64,000 nt of DNA from NCBI RefSeq assembly GCF_014650335.1, contig NZ_BMUT01000002.1:700219-764218 (forward strand), in the 5' to 3' direction. The DNA is from Streptomyces hiroshimensis (GTDB taxonomy: Bacteria > Actinomycetota > Actinomycetes > Streptomycetales > Streptomycetaceae). Position 1 is the first letter of the stretch; every line of letters begins with the position of its first letter. A program made the translations under genes and the position numbers. Positions 45,701-52,871 of this stretch are shown piece after piece. The notes beneath the pieces are model-generated. The model was given only the letters and a program-made list of their open reading frames with translations, was not told the DNA's origin and made no database searches.

Positions 45701-46030
45701 AAGAAATGGTTCGGTTATCGCAAGGCGCGCCCGGACAGCAAAAGGTCCAGCCCGCTGGACGATATCCACGCCGAGCAGTGGCCGAGCGAATGGAGCACCG
45801 AACTCATCGAGTTGCTCACGGTGTTGCGCCGTCTGGTCGAGCTGGCTCCCGCCCAGGGGTCCCTGCTGGAGCGGATTCTCGCCGCACCGCTGATCACTGA
45901 GGAAGCTCTCAAAGCTGAGGGAGTTCTTCCGGTCACCGACAAGGCCCGCAAACCGCGTCTTTCGGTGACCTTCGACATCTTCGAGGCAACGGATGACGCC
46001 GATCGCCAGGCCGATCCTGCCGAGGAGTGA
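42701..46030 (+). CDS. Single-polypeptide restriction-modification enzyme (type IIG / ISP-like, no helicase)
   Basis: A 1109-residue fusion. The N terminus holds a PD-(D/E)xK nuclease pattern (RPDYAVQVDGAIIGYIEVKK; Asp70, Glu84, Lys86). The adenine methyltransferase follows: YYTPREVV at 339-346, S-adenosylmethionine motif DPAMGTGTYL at 376-385 and catalytic NPPY at 496-499. The C terminus resembles the type ISP specificity domain (VWTYDVGGMGILKKWFGYRK near residue 990). The DEAD-helicase segment of true ISP enzymes is absent. GTG at 42701 is preceded by GGGGGGAC. It recognises a target, methylates host DNA and cuts unmodified DNA; the target is unknown. Confidence 0.86.
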   Translation: MRGSEYGWLAEAVSDFGKACKDRLSGPGGPEAVIRRPIEDLLQTAGRRYGLKEVLWHDETRLDELGVRPDYAVQVDGAIIGYIEVKKPGLNIDPESFTGQNKRQWERLRDLPNLLYTNGTTWRLFRGGKEAREPVHFEGSLKNAGGKLSVPTPTNLDSLLRTFLGWEPEPIRSVSALVQRIAPLCRLLRAAVLEQLAAEKKAVKDGASLSKLPFTGLARDWRKLLFPTADDATFADGYAQAVTFALLLARTEDIALTGTSLHEIGRKLHAGHSLMGKALQLFTDNVDDRFEVTLDLLVRIVASVDWDPIRKDRKDAYLHLYESFLEVYDDELRQRSGSYYTPREVVEEMVRLTEDVLRTQLGKVEGFADRTVFTVDPAMGTGTYLHAIIERVAQRAAERYGPGMAPQAISDLAARLVGFELQMGPSAVAELRTSDLLKKYGAALPEGGANLYVTDTLDNPYVKEEAIASTYGAISESRDRANKVKARVPVNAVIGNPPYGGKAEGRGGWVEHGAEGKGRPLLDDFRLAGNGRHEHLLKNLYIYFWRWAAWKVFDAHPEDQHGVVCFITPNAFVSGPGGRGMRAYLRDTCDEGWIINVSPEGHRPDVPTRIFPGVAQPLAICIFLRCADADHTRPAVIHYREVHGRQAEKYQQLKNIRLDDDAWQVARTDSDAPFTPAQLDWDAYPLLNDLFPWGSPSVKTNRGWVHSSGRQILERRWNGLIGEEDPERKAELFKETRDRTLGKKLDALPGRSPHDVPIGQETAQRPDLLRISFRSFDRQWLIADRRVIDFPRPELWEALLPGQVFLNQQSARPIESGPAVVATGLLPDTNHFNGRAGRVMPMLHPDGTGNVPTGLLATLASRLGLAKVTVQDLTAYVMAVAGHPGFTKRFKEELLTPGVRMPLSGDSVLWKEAVGLGEEVLWASTYGEAFADPGVGRMPGSITYAPDDPRQVRYLTPIGNEVPHEMRYEAATQTLHLGTGSFGPVPEEVWTYDVGGMGILKKWFGYRKARPDSKRSSPLDDIHAEQWPSEWSTELIELLTVLRRLVELAPAQGSLLERILAAPLITEEALKAEGVLPVTDKARKPRLSVTFDIFEATDDADRQADPAEE

Positions 46031-46090
46031 TGGAGTCGGCGGCCCTGGCCGTCGGCGCGTCCCGGATGTACCGTCCCTCTGTCTGCCCGG

Positions 46091-46480
46091 TCAGGTCCGG
46101 TCGAGGTGAGCGAGCGCTTGGTCCACGGCCCAAGCGCCTTGCGCGAGCTGGCGCAGACTGTGCGGCACCGGGCTGACCGGGTCTCGGTGTTGCAGCTCAT
46201 CGGCGAGCGCAGACACATCGGTCAGGGTCGCTTTAAGCTCGTCCCGCTCGGCAGCCAGGTACGCGACCATCCCGAGCTCGGTGATCGACAGTCGCCCCTC
46301 GGTCACCGTCACCTGCCCGGTCCTGCGCAGTTCCTCGATGTCCGAACGCAGCTGGCGCTCGTCCAGGCCCCGTGCGGCAGCCGACTTGGGCTCGACGTCC
46401 GGGTGCGGGAAGTCTGCGAGAGCAAGATGCCCAAGTATCTGTCTCTCGGAAGACGTGAGAGCGGGGATGGGGACTGGCAT
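46091..46480 (-). CDS. Small winged-helix-like protein of the island
   Basis: A 129-residue protein. The first 75 residues suggest a winged helix: TSSERQILGHLALADFPHP, GLDERQLRSDIEELRRTGQVTVTEGRLSITELGMVAYL. The rest is a helical coiled region (AERDELKATLTDVSALADEL). It is convergent with the R-M gene (60 nt between ends). It may be a regulator of the operon at 46740-50141 or of the R-M gene. The exact family is not recognised. Confidence 0.6.
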   Translation of the reverse strand: MPVPIPALTSSERQILGHLALADFPHPDVEPKSAAARGLDERQLRSDIEELRRTGQVTVTEGRLSITELGMVAYLAAERDELKATLTDVSALADELQHRDPVSPVPHSLRQLAQGAWAVDQALAHLDRT

Positions 46481-46739
46481 GGTGGCGGTCCTCGGACGGG
46501 TGAAGCGGGCAGTTCTCCCCCCCCAAGATGCTCAAGTATCCCATAAGCGGGTCGAAGGGCATGTGCGTCCCGCCGCCCGCCGCGGCGAATGCGAGGGCTG
46601 AGGAACGCCGAGGACGTCGCTAGCGGCACATGTGCGCCCAACGACATCACACGGGGATCCGGGGATGGCGTCCAGGCAGTTGATCTCTCGGATGGCGACG
46701 ATGGCGGGGATGCCGTGGGGCATCCCCGCCATCGTTCGT
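46481..46739. other. Intergenic region containing a strong terminator
   Basis: About 260 nt between the winged-helix gene start and the end of the dehydrogenase/kinase operon. Apart from the hairpin at 46699-46734 nothing coding is supported. Confidence 0.4.
46699..46734. terminator. 16-bp perfect stem hairpin ending the dehydrogenase/kinase operon
   Basis: CGATGGCGGGGATGCC and its exact complement separated by GTGG. It lies 6 nt past the stop of the minus-strand operon. Confidence 0.75.
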
Positions 46740-48791
46740 TCATGTGGTCGGGCCTGTGACCTGCGCGAGGAAGTCGGTGTTCGCCTTCACGTCGTGCCCC
46801 AGGGTCAGGGCGTTCCGGGGAAGTTCGCCAAGGAGTTCGAGCAGAGGCTGAGTGCTGGGGAGGTCGGCGGGCAGGAGGCCGAAGACGTCGGGGTAGCGGT
46901 CTTCGGTACCGGCGGTGAAGAAGTCGCCGGCCCCTACGCTTCGGTCCTCGTCGAGGAGGGCGGGCTTGGTGCCGGGGGTGATCTCGGGGAAGAGGATGCG
47001 GGCGGCGTGTCCTTCGGTGGCCAGGGTCAGGCCGAGCCAGGAGTGGAGCTGGTCGGGGAAGAACTGGGGCTTGAGCTCCTTGCCGGACTCGTTCCACAAG
47101 GGTGTGCAGTTGCCGGAGTGGAGGGCACCGGTGACCTTCTGGTGCTGGGTGGGGTGGAGCTGTTCGCCGCCGAGGAGACGTTCGCGGACGGTCTCGTACC
47201 AGTCGAGGGCGTCCACGAGGCCCAGGCCGATGGCGGCGGCCGAGGGCCAGGGCAGGACCCGCAGTCGGTCGTCCTCGCGACGGATGAAGACGCGGTCGTT
47301 GGCCAGCAGCTGCCAGCCGGCACGGGCCAGGAGGAGGGCGGTGGTGGTCTTCCCTGCGCCCTTGTCGCCCAGGGTCAGCACGGTCTGCCCGTCGCGGACG
47401 ACGGCGGAGGCGTGCAGGATCGACCAGCCGTCCGCCAGGAGCTGCCCGCGGACGACCTCGCGGGTGAGCCGTGCGGTGGCCAGGGCGACAGGAATGTCTT
47501 CACACCCGTAGATGCGCAGGGGCCCGCCGGGCTCGGCCCGGTAGACGAGCTTTTCGTCGGGCTGGGAAGCGGCCACGGTGCCGTCGTCGTCCTGGTCGAA
47601 GAGCATGTTCGAGTTCGCGTAGACGGTCTTCTCGTGGGGGTGGTCGGCCACGCGCTGGGCGATCTCGGTGACCCGGCCGGCGTTGACGTCGGTGATCACT
47701 GCTGCGTTGGTGTCCGGGGCGGTGCTGGTGGCATTCCACCAGGGGCCGAAGTAGCGAAGGGCCCAGTCTGTGACCACCGGGCTGTTGCTGGTGACGGTCG
47801 CGGCCTGGGTGGCCGTGGCGATACGGACAGCGGTCTGAGGCACTGCGGTCTTCTCCTTCTGTCGGGGGTGCGCAGGGAGGTACAGGCGGGCCAGGGGCTC
47901 GTAGGCATCACGGAGCTTGGCGTCGGCGGCTATCAGCTGACGGGCCTCGGCGGCGTCCAGCCGGGGGAGGCACACGGTCGGGGTTCCGGCGGTGAAGCGC
48001 AACGGAATTCCCCTCCACCTCCCCTCGTGGTTGACGCACAACTCCGTAACCGCGTCGTCCAGGCCCAGGCCTGCGCGGAGGGCAGCGATCACCGCCCCGG
48101 CCGGGCCGCAGCGGGTACGGCCCAGCCCTGCGTTGATCCGCCGGGGCCGGTCGCTCAGCTCGTCGCGGACGTGCCGCAGGGGCACCGGCACGGGCAGGTC
48201 ACCGACGCGGGTAGCCGACGCGCACACCACGGCCTGGTCGCCGTGCTCGCCGATCACGTGGCCGACCACGGCCTGCGGGGGCACGTCCAGGAGGCGGGCA
48301 AGGGCGAGGCGGTAGCGGGCGGTGTCGGTGTTCGAGCCGACCCCGTACACGTGGGGGCAGCCGGAGACCTCGGCGAACAGGCGGGTGAGGACGTCGACGG
48401 GGTTGGTCACCATGACCACGAGTCCCTGGTACTGGTCCAGTTTCCGCGCGAGGTCGGCGATGACGGGGGCATTGGCGTTCAGGCCGGCCATCCGGATGTC
48501 GGTGCGGGTGGTGTTGGTGAAATCGCCCCGCGGGCAGACGACCACCGCTTCGCAGGAGGCGAGCTGTCCGGCGTCGGTGACGTGGACCGCCCGGACGGAG
48601 GAGGCGGTGACCTGGCACATGTCCTCCAGATCGGTCACCAGGGCCCGGGCCGAGAGCCCGGTGCGGGAGACGATGCGGACGGACTCGCACCAGCCTCCGG
48701 CGGCCAACAGCATGGCCACGCTCTGGCCGACGGCTCCGGCGCCGATTACTCCGACCGCGCCGACCGGCGGTGGCGTCAGCGGTGGCGTCAC
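46740..48791 (-). CDS. Lactate/malate dehydrogenase-like and HprK-like kinase fusion protein
   Basis: A 683-residue two-domain protein. Residues 1-~310 form a lactate/malate dehydrogenase-like NAD-binding unit: GAGAVGQ at 17-23, VTNPVDVL near 128-135, TDTARYR with Arg159, and the catalytic His183 in GEHGD. Residues ~320-683 form an HPr-kinase-like P-loop unit: ILHASAVV near 458-465, Walker A GDKGAGKTT at 475-483, then WQLLANDRVFIR and LPWPSAAAIG. The GTG start (48791) overlaps the upstream kinase stop by 4 nt (GTGA). An internal GTG with a strong ribosome site at 47841-47860 could also release the kinase unit alone. No described system with this pairing is known to me. Confidence 0.72.
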   Translation of the reverse strand: MTPPLTPPPVGAVGVIGAGAVGQSVAMLLAAGGWCESVRIVSRTGLSARALVTDLEDMCQVTASSVRAVHVTDAGQLASCEAVVVCPRGDFTNTTRTDIRMAGLNANAPVIADLARKLDQYQGLVVMVTNPVDVLTRLFAEVSGCPHVYGVGSNTDTARYRLALARLLDVPPQAVVGHVIGEHGDQAVVCASATRVGDLPVPVPLRHVRDELSDRPRRINAGLGRTRCGPAGAVIAALRAGLGLDDAVTELCVNHEGRWRGIPLRFTAGTPTVCLPRLDAAEARQLIAADAKLRDAYEPLARLYLPAHPRQKEKTAVPQTAVRIATATQAATVTSNSPVVTDWALRYFGPWWNATSTAPDTNAAVITDVNAGRVTEIAQRVADHPHEKTVYANSNMLFDQDDDGTVAASQPDEKLVYRAEPGGPLRIYGCEDIPVALATARLTREVVRGQLLADGWSILHASAVVRDGQTVLTLGDKGAGKTTTALLLARAGWQLLANDRVFIRREDDRLRVLPWPSAAAIGLGLVDALDWYETVRERLLGGEQLHPTQHQKVTGALHSGNCTPLWNESGKELKPQFFPDQLHSWLGLTLATEGHAARILFPEITPGTKPALLDEDRSVGAGDFFTAGTEDRYPDVFGLLPADLPSTQPLLELLGELPRNALTLGHDVKANTDFLAQVTGPTT
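47841..47860 (-). promoter_or_regulatory. Internal ribosome site and GTG at the fusion junction
   Basis: AGAAGGAGAA at 47851-47860 is followed at good spacing (about 9 nt) by an in-frame GTG (47843-47841), at residue 317. This is exactly the linker between the dehydrogenase-like and kinase-like units, so the C-terminal 367 residues may be made separately. Confidence 0.55.
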
Positions 48792-49954
48792 CGGTCGGCC
48801 GCCTTCGCCACGTCAGCCAGGGCGAGCCGCCACACCGCCCGCGGGTCTGCCCCGGCGAGCAGGTTCGCGGTGGTGCGGTCGAGCAGGGTGCACACCGACA
48901 TGGCCTGATGGGTGATTTTGACGGCGTGCTCGGGCAAGGGCAGGTCGGCTGGGCAGGTCAGGTAGGTGCTGAGGATGTTGGTGGTGTCCATCAGCCACAA
49001 CACCACCAGGTGCTTGATCCATGCGGCTCGCTCGTCGGGCCCGAGGTCGGCGGTCATCACGTCGACGAAGACCTCGATGCCGCCAACAACCGCTTTGGCC
49101 GCTGCCCGGTCCGGAGGTGAGGCGACCAGGTTCAGCACCGTCCGCGAGACCAGCTTCGCCGCATCTGTCTGGGGCCGGCCGCGGGCGAGGGCCGGGTCGA
49201 GGAAGACCGGACGGTCCTCGGGGCCACCGGGGAAGACCGCGTGGTCCGGCTTGAGGTCGCCGTAGACCACCGGCCGCCGCCCGGCCGCCGGAGCCGGTCG
49301 CAGCCGTCGCAGTCTGCCCACCATGCCCGCCAGCACTTCACCCGTCTGCCCCGCTTTACGCAGGTAGGTCGGGCCGCTGATGCCGTTGAACTTGCGGTGA
49401 AAGGTTGGCCCAATGCCCCGTTCGACGATCGCCACTTCGTCCACGGACTTGGCGATCGCGGGCCGCTGCAGACCCGCTAGCTCCACCAGGACGCGGGTCA
49501 TCAGCTCGCCACTGCGGTGGGGCTCCTTGGCCAGCAGGTCGGCCAGCGTCGGGCCCGTCACTTGCTCGGTGAACAGCACGCCACTCTGGAGCCCGGCGAC
49601 GCGGCAGGCCAGCACTCCGGCCTCCTCGCGCAGGATGTCCAGTCCCCGGGCTTCCCGCTCCAGCAGAGTGCCCGGCGAGCCCTGGTAAGCCGCCTGGGCG
49701 GCCCGGACCTGGGCCCAGTCCCCGGCCGTACCTCGCAGCACCGACACCAGCGACAGGCCCAGCAGTGAGACCTTGGCGAACAGGTCCCGCTCATCCACCT
49801 GAACTCGACGGACGTAGGCCGTCACGCTCGGCGTGTGCACCCCGAGCCGCACCGCGGCCCCCGGCCACAGCCTGGCCGCGGCCTGCTCGATCTGCCGGTC
49901 CGCGTAGGCGAAGACATCCGCGGCCGCCAGGGAGGCGCTCGATGTTTCCGCCAT
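48788..49954 (-). CDS. Aminoglycoside-phosphotransferase-fold kinase
   Basis: A 388-residue protein with the APH-like small-molecule kinase marks: putative Lys61 (LFAKVSLLG), the catalytic loop VVYGDLKPDHAVF with Asp233, and the metal-binding FLDPALARG with Asp253. The C-terminal helices are family-typical in position but diverged. A predicted phosphoryl acceptor is unknown. ATG at 49954 has a perfect GGAGGT 9 nt upstream. It lies 1 nt after the TM peptide stop and its own stop overlaps the dehydrogenase-kinase start. All three genes must be cotranscribed and may form one pathway. Confidence 0.72.
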   Translation of the reverse strand: MAETSSASLAAADVFAYADRQIEQAAARLWPGAAVRLGVHTPSVTAYVRRVQVDERDLFAKVSLLGLSLVSVLRGTAGDWAQVRAAQAAYQGSPGTLLEREARGLDILREEAGVLACRVAGLQSGVLFTEQVTGPTLADLLAKEPHRSGELMTRVLVELAGLQRPAIAKSVDEVAIVERGIGPTFHRKFNGISGPTYLRKAGQTGEVLAGMVGRLRRLRPAPAAGRRPVVYGDLKPDHAVFPGGPEDRPVFLDPALARGRPQTDAAKLVSRTVLNLVASPPDRAAAKAVVGGIEVFVDVMTADLGPDERAAWIKHLVVLWLMDTTNILSTYLTCPADLPLPEHAVKITHQAMSVCTLLDRTTANLLAGADPRAVWRLALADVAKAADR

Positions 49955-49955
49955 C

Positions 49956-50141
49956 TCAGTGGACCTCCGGCCACGACACCGCCGCGACACCATCCGCACG
50001 ATGGGTCAGGTCATGGCCCACGATGGTGGTCAGGCCGCTCGCCGCCGCGAGCGTGCCGAGAGCCCAGATCCAGCCGAGCGTCACGCCCAGCCAGTCGCCA
50101 CGGGGCTTCCTGTCGCTGGTTGTACGGGACTTGTACGTCAC
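49956..50141 (-). CDS. 61-residue single-TM peptide, first gene of the kinase operon
   Basis: Short protein starting at GTG 50141, fixed by GAAGGAGA 7 nt upstream. A basic N terminus (TYKSRTTSDRKPRGDW) is followed by one hydrophobic helix (about residues 17-41, WLGVTLGWIWALGTLAAASG...) and a polar tail ending SWPEVH. It could be a membrane anchor or a peptide substrate for the two kinases downstream. No RiPP family leader motif is recognised. Confidence 0.65.
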   Translation of the reverse strand: MTYKSRTTSDRKPRGDWLGVTLGWIWALGTLAAASGLTTIVGHDLTHRADGVAAVSWPEVH

Positions 50142-50393
50142 CGTCGTCTCCTTCGGGAATGGATGCAGCGGGCCGCCGGCACGGCGAGGAGACAACTGGT
50201 GGGCGCCGGGGGCCCGCTGCGGCTTCATAGGCCGCCAGTCAGTCGGGCAGGGAGCTGCCGAGGGGAGAGCCAGGATGCGTTCGGGCAGTTCCAGGCGGCT
50301 GCGATTAAGTGAACCGGCGGTCACGCACAGTGGGTACGGTGAAGGCGAGGCCAAGCGGTATACGCGGTTTACAGCCCCAGGACGGAGGAGGTC
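50142..50393. promoter_or_regulatory. Divergent promoter region, kinase operon / regulator-NUDIX pair
   Basis: A 252-nt gap between divergent starts. A short dyad around GTATAC (50358-50363) lies 30 nt upstream of the regulator start and could be an operator for its own product. The regulator gene follows GGAGGAGGT. Confidence 0.4.
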
Positions 50394-51749
50394 ATGGCGG
50401 CACCCAACAGACCCAATATCCGTCTGCGCGAGGTCATCGACGCGATCGGCTGCACGTACGAAGCACTGGCCAGGGATGTGCGCCGGATCGCTGCGGAGAA
50501 CGGCGAGATCATCCAAACCAACAAGTCGGCGATCTCCCACTGGGTGAACGGCACCCGGCAGCCCACTGGTCAGACCGGTCACTACCTGGCGGAAGCTCTC
50601 TCGCGCAGGGCCGGCCGCACCATCACCCTCACCGAGATCGGCCTGCGCGACCCCGAAGTCACTGTCCCCGACGACCCCGATCCCGTCGTCACAGCGACCG
50701 ACCTCGGCCGCGCCGACGTCGAGCGACGCCGCTTCCTGGCTGTGGCCGCCTTTACCACCGCAGGCGTGGCGATGCCCCTGGCCTACGACCACGAGGCGGC
50801 ATCCCGCATGCTTCGCGCACGCACCGGTAGGTCCCTGGTCGGGTCGGAGGACGTCGAGGTGGTCCGCCAGATCACCGCCGCGTTCAGCGCGGCCGACGAA
50901 CGCCTGGGCGGTGGCCACGGGCTCACCACCGTCACCGCCTACCTCGCCGACACCGCCTCCCCCATGCTCCGCGCCCGCTTCCCCTCTGATGCCTTACGCC
51001 GTGCCGCCTTCGGCGCCGTCGCAGAGCTGGCATACCTCGCGGGCTGGAAGCACCACGACCTCGGCCAGGAAGGCGCCGCCCAGCGCTACTACCAGGTCGG
51101 CTACCAGCTCGCCTGCGAAGCCGACCCGCACGGCCACGCCGCCTGGATGATGCGCGCCCTCGCTCACCAGGCCCTCAGCCTCAAGCAGCCCCACCACTGC
51201 GTCGACCTCGTCGAAGGAGCCCTCAGCCGCGGCCTCGGCCACGTCGACGGCCAGACCGAGGCACTGCTCCACATCACTCACGCCCGCGCCTTCGCCGCAG
51301 TCGACGCGAGGTCCGCAGCGGCCCGCGCCCTGCTCGCAGCCGAGGACGCCCTGCTCCGCGACGACTGCCCCCAACCCAGCTTCTCCCTCGTCAGCGGGCC
51401 GGCCGCCGGCACCGTCGCAAGCCACACGGCCCGTACGCTCACCGACCTCGCCGATCACCTCGGTACCGAGCAACAGCACCGCGATGCGCTCGTCCGCTGG
51501 GATCCCGAGAAGTACAAGCGCGTCCACGCCCTCACCTATGCCGACCTCGGCGACAGCCTCGCCGCCCAGGCCCGTGCCGATGAGGCCGTCGCCGCCTGGA
51601 ACCAGGCCCTCACGCTGATGGAGGGCATGACCTCCGACCGCACCCGCAAGGCGATCACCTCCATCCGATCGACCCTGGTGATCTACCAACGGCGCAAAGT
51701 GCCCGGCGCAGCCGATCTCGCCCGCCGCGCCCGGGAGGCGCTCGCCTAA
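50394..51749 (+). CDS. Helix-turn-helix regulator with TPR-like C-terminal domain
   Basis: A 451-residue actinobacterial regulator. The N-terminal 75 residues form a helix-turn-helix region (IRLREVIDAIGCTYEALARDVRRIAAENGEI..., SAISHWVNGTRQP). A twin-arginine-like RRRFLAVAAFTTAGVA run at about residue 110 precedes a helical repeat domain (AELAYLAGWKHHDLGQEGAAQRYYQVGYQLA) similar to TPR regulators. It is the first gene of a pair with the NUDIX hydrolase (1 nt between) and divergent from the kinase operon, which it may control. Ligand unknown. Confidence 0.82.
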   Translation: MAAPNRPNIRLREVIDAIGCTYEALARDVRRIAAENGEIIQTNKSAISHWVNGTRQPTGQTGHYLAEALSRRAGRTITLTEIGLRDPEVTVPDDPDPVVTATDLGRADVERRRFLAVAAFTTAGVAMPLAYDHEAASRMLRARTGRSLVGSEDVEVVRQITAAFSAADERLGGGHGLTTVTAYLADTASPMLRARFPSDALRRAAFGAVAELAYLAGWKHHDLGQEGAAQRYYQVGYQLACEADPHGHAAWMMRALAHQALSLKQPHHCVDLVEGALSRGLGHVDGQTEALLHITHARAFAAVDARSAAARALLAAEDALLRDDCPQPSFSLVSGPAAGTVASHTARTLTDLADHLGTEQQHRDALVRWDPEKYKRVHALTYADLGDSLAAQARADEAVAAWNQALTLMEGMTSDRTRKAITSIRSTLVIYQRRKVPGAADLARRAREALA

Positions 51750-51750
51750 C

Positions 51751-52284
51751 ATGCCCACCAACCCGGCCGACGAAGGGACCCCCGTGGCTCAGCCGACAAC
51801 CGATGACCAGCCCAAGGCGCTCAAGCCCGCCCTGGAATCCATGACCCTGCTGGTCGCCGCCGTCATCGTCCACGACAAGGCCACCAATCGCGTGGTCCTC
51901 CTCCAGCGCAGCGACCAGGCCAAATTCGCAAAGGGCAAGTGGGACCTCCCCGTCGGCAAGAGCGAGCCCGGCGAGCCGATCACCGAAACGGCCGTCCGCG
52001 AGCTGTACGAAGAGACCGGCTTGGTCGTGAAGCCGGACGCGCTCAAGGTCGCCCACGTCATCCACGGCGCCTGGGGGGTTGAAGCCCCGAATGGCTTCCT
52101 CACCGTAGTCTTCGCAGCCCACGAGTGGACCGGCGAGCCCGAGAACCGCGAGCCGCGCAAGCACGCCCAGGTCTGCTGGGTCGCCGCCGACGCCATCCCC
52201 GAGGAGTTCGTGGATACCACAGCCAGTGCCCTTCACCGCTATCTCGACGGCGGACCGCAGGTCTCTCTCGACGGCTGGCGTTAA
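51751..52284 (+). CDS. NUDIX hydrolase
   Basis: A 177-residue NUDIX protein. The NUDIX box reads GKSEPGEPITETAVRELYEETGL, matching G-x5-E-x7-REUxEExGU. A 30-residue polar N-terminal tail precedes the fold. Members hydrolyse nucleoside diphosphates linked to other moieties; the substrate is unknown. Start ATG at 51751 lies 1 nt after the regulator stop, so translation is coupled. NUDIX enzymes next to regulators often cleave signalling or damaged nucleotides; that is inference. Confidence 0.85.
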   Translation: MPTNPADEGTPVAQPTTDDQPKALKPALESMTLLVAAVIVHDKATNRVVLLQRSDQAKFAKGKWDLPVGKSEPGEPITETAVRELYEETGLVVKPDALKVAHVIHGAWGVEAPNGFLTVVFAAHEWTGEPENREPRKHAQVCWVAADAIPEEFVDTTASALHRYLDGGPQVSLDGWR

Positions 52285-52318
52285 AAGGGGGTAGGCCATG
52301 GCGTACGACGGCGAGGGA

Positions 52319-52373
52319 AGCCTCTGAGTGGACATGGCTGAGACCGACCGCGCGGCCACAAACACAGAGGCTT
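52319..52373. terminator. Possible bidirectional terminator between NUDIX and SLATT genes
   Basis: A 9-bp inverted repeat (AAGCCTCTG / CAGAGGCTT) with a 37-nt loop lies between the convergent genes. The long loop makes the call weak. Confidence 0.35.
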
Positions 52374-52379
52374 GGCGTG

Positions 52380-52871
52380 TTACTCGGCCGAGCCCCGTTG
52401 TATCCGCTGGCGGGCCTTCTCGTAGAACTTGTTCGCCATTGGGGTGTCGGTGGAGGTGATGCGTACGTATTCGGCGCTCAGCTCTCGGGTTCGGGCTTCG
52501 AGGGCCGCCGGGTCGGATGCCTCGTTCATGAGGCTGATCTCAGTGTCCGCGCGGTGCTTAAGCGCGGTGTAGGCGCGGGCGGACGCGAGGTGGTCAGCAG
52601 CCGTCTTTGGGGAGCCCAAGAAGGCCGCGGTGGCAGCGATGGCTCCGGCGACGGCACCGAGCCCGCTGAAGAACACTTCGGGGCCGACCTTGACCGCGAC
52701 CAGGAGGCTACATATGGCGGTCGCGCAGGCGGGGATGAACACCATCAGTCGCCCCCACATCGCGGCGCTCTTGGCCGCTTCGAAGTAGCCTTGAGCGGTG
52801 TAAAGGCAATTGCTCTGGATGCGCTTCAGCTCGGTCTTAGTGCTCTCGAACTGCGTGTCAGAAGTAGGCAT
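52380..52871 (-). CDS. SLATT-type two-transmembrane effector
   Basis: A 163-residue protein with the SLATT architecture: a helical N terminus, TM1 near residues 41-61 (RLMVFIPACATAICSLLVAV), TM2 near 66-86 (VFFSGLGAVAGAIAATAAFL) and a charged helical C terminus (LEARTRELSAEYVRITS). SLATT proteins are predicted pore-forming effectors found beside nucleotide-sensor or reverse-transcriptase genes. The ATG at 52871 overlaps the 3' end of the RT gene by 14 nt (a TTG at 52880 is an alternative), so the two are cotranslated. The assignment is based on architecture and context. Confidence 0.72.
   Translation of the reverse strand: MPTSDTQFESTKTELKRIQSNCLYTAQGYFEAAKSAAMWGRLMVFIPACATAICSLLVAVKVGPEVFFSGLGAVAGAIAATAAFLGSPKTAADHLASARAYTALKHRADTEISLMNEASDPAALEARTRELSAEYVRITSTDTPMANKFYEKARQRIQRGSAE

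Noticed and set aside
46532..46732. Small minus-strand frame near the hairpin at 46699
   Set aside because: It is created in part by the hairpin's palindromic sequence and lacks a ribosome site.
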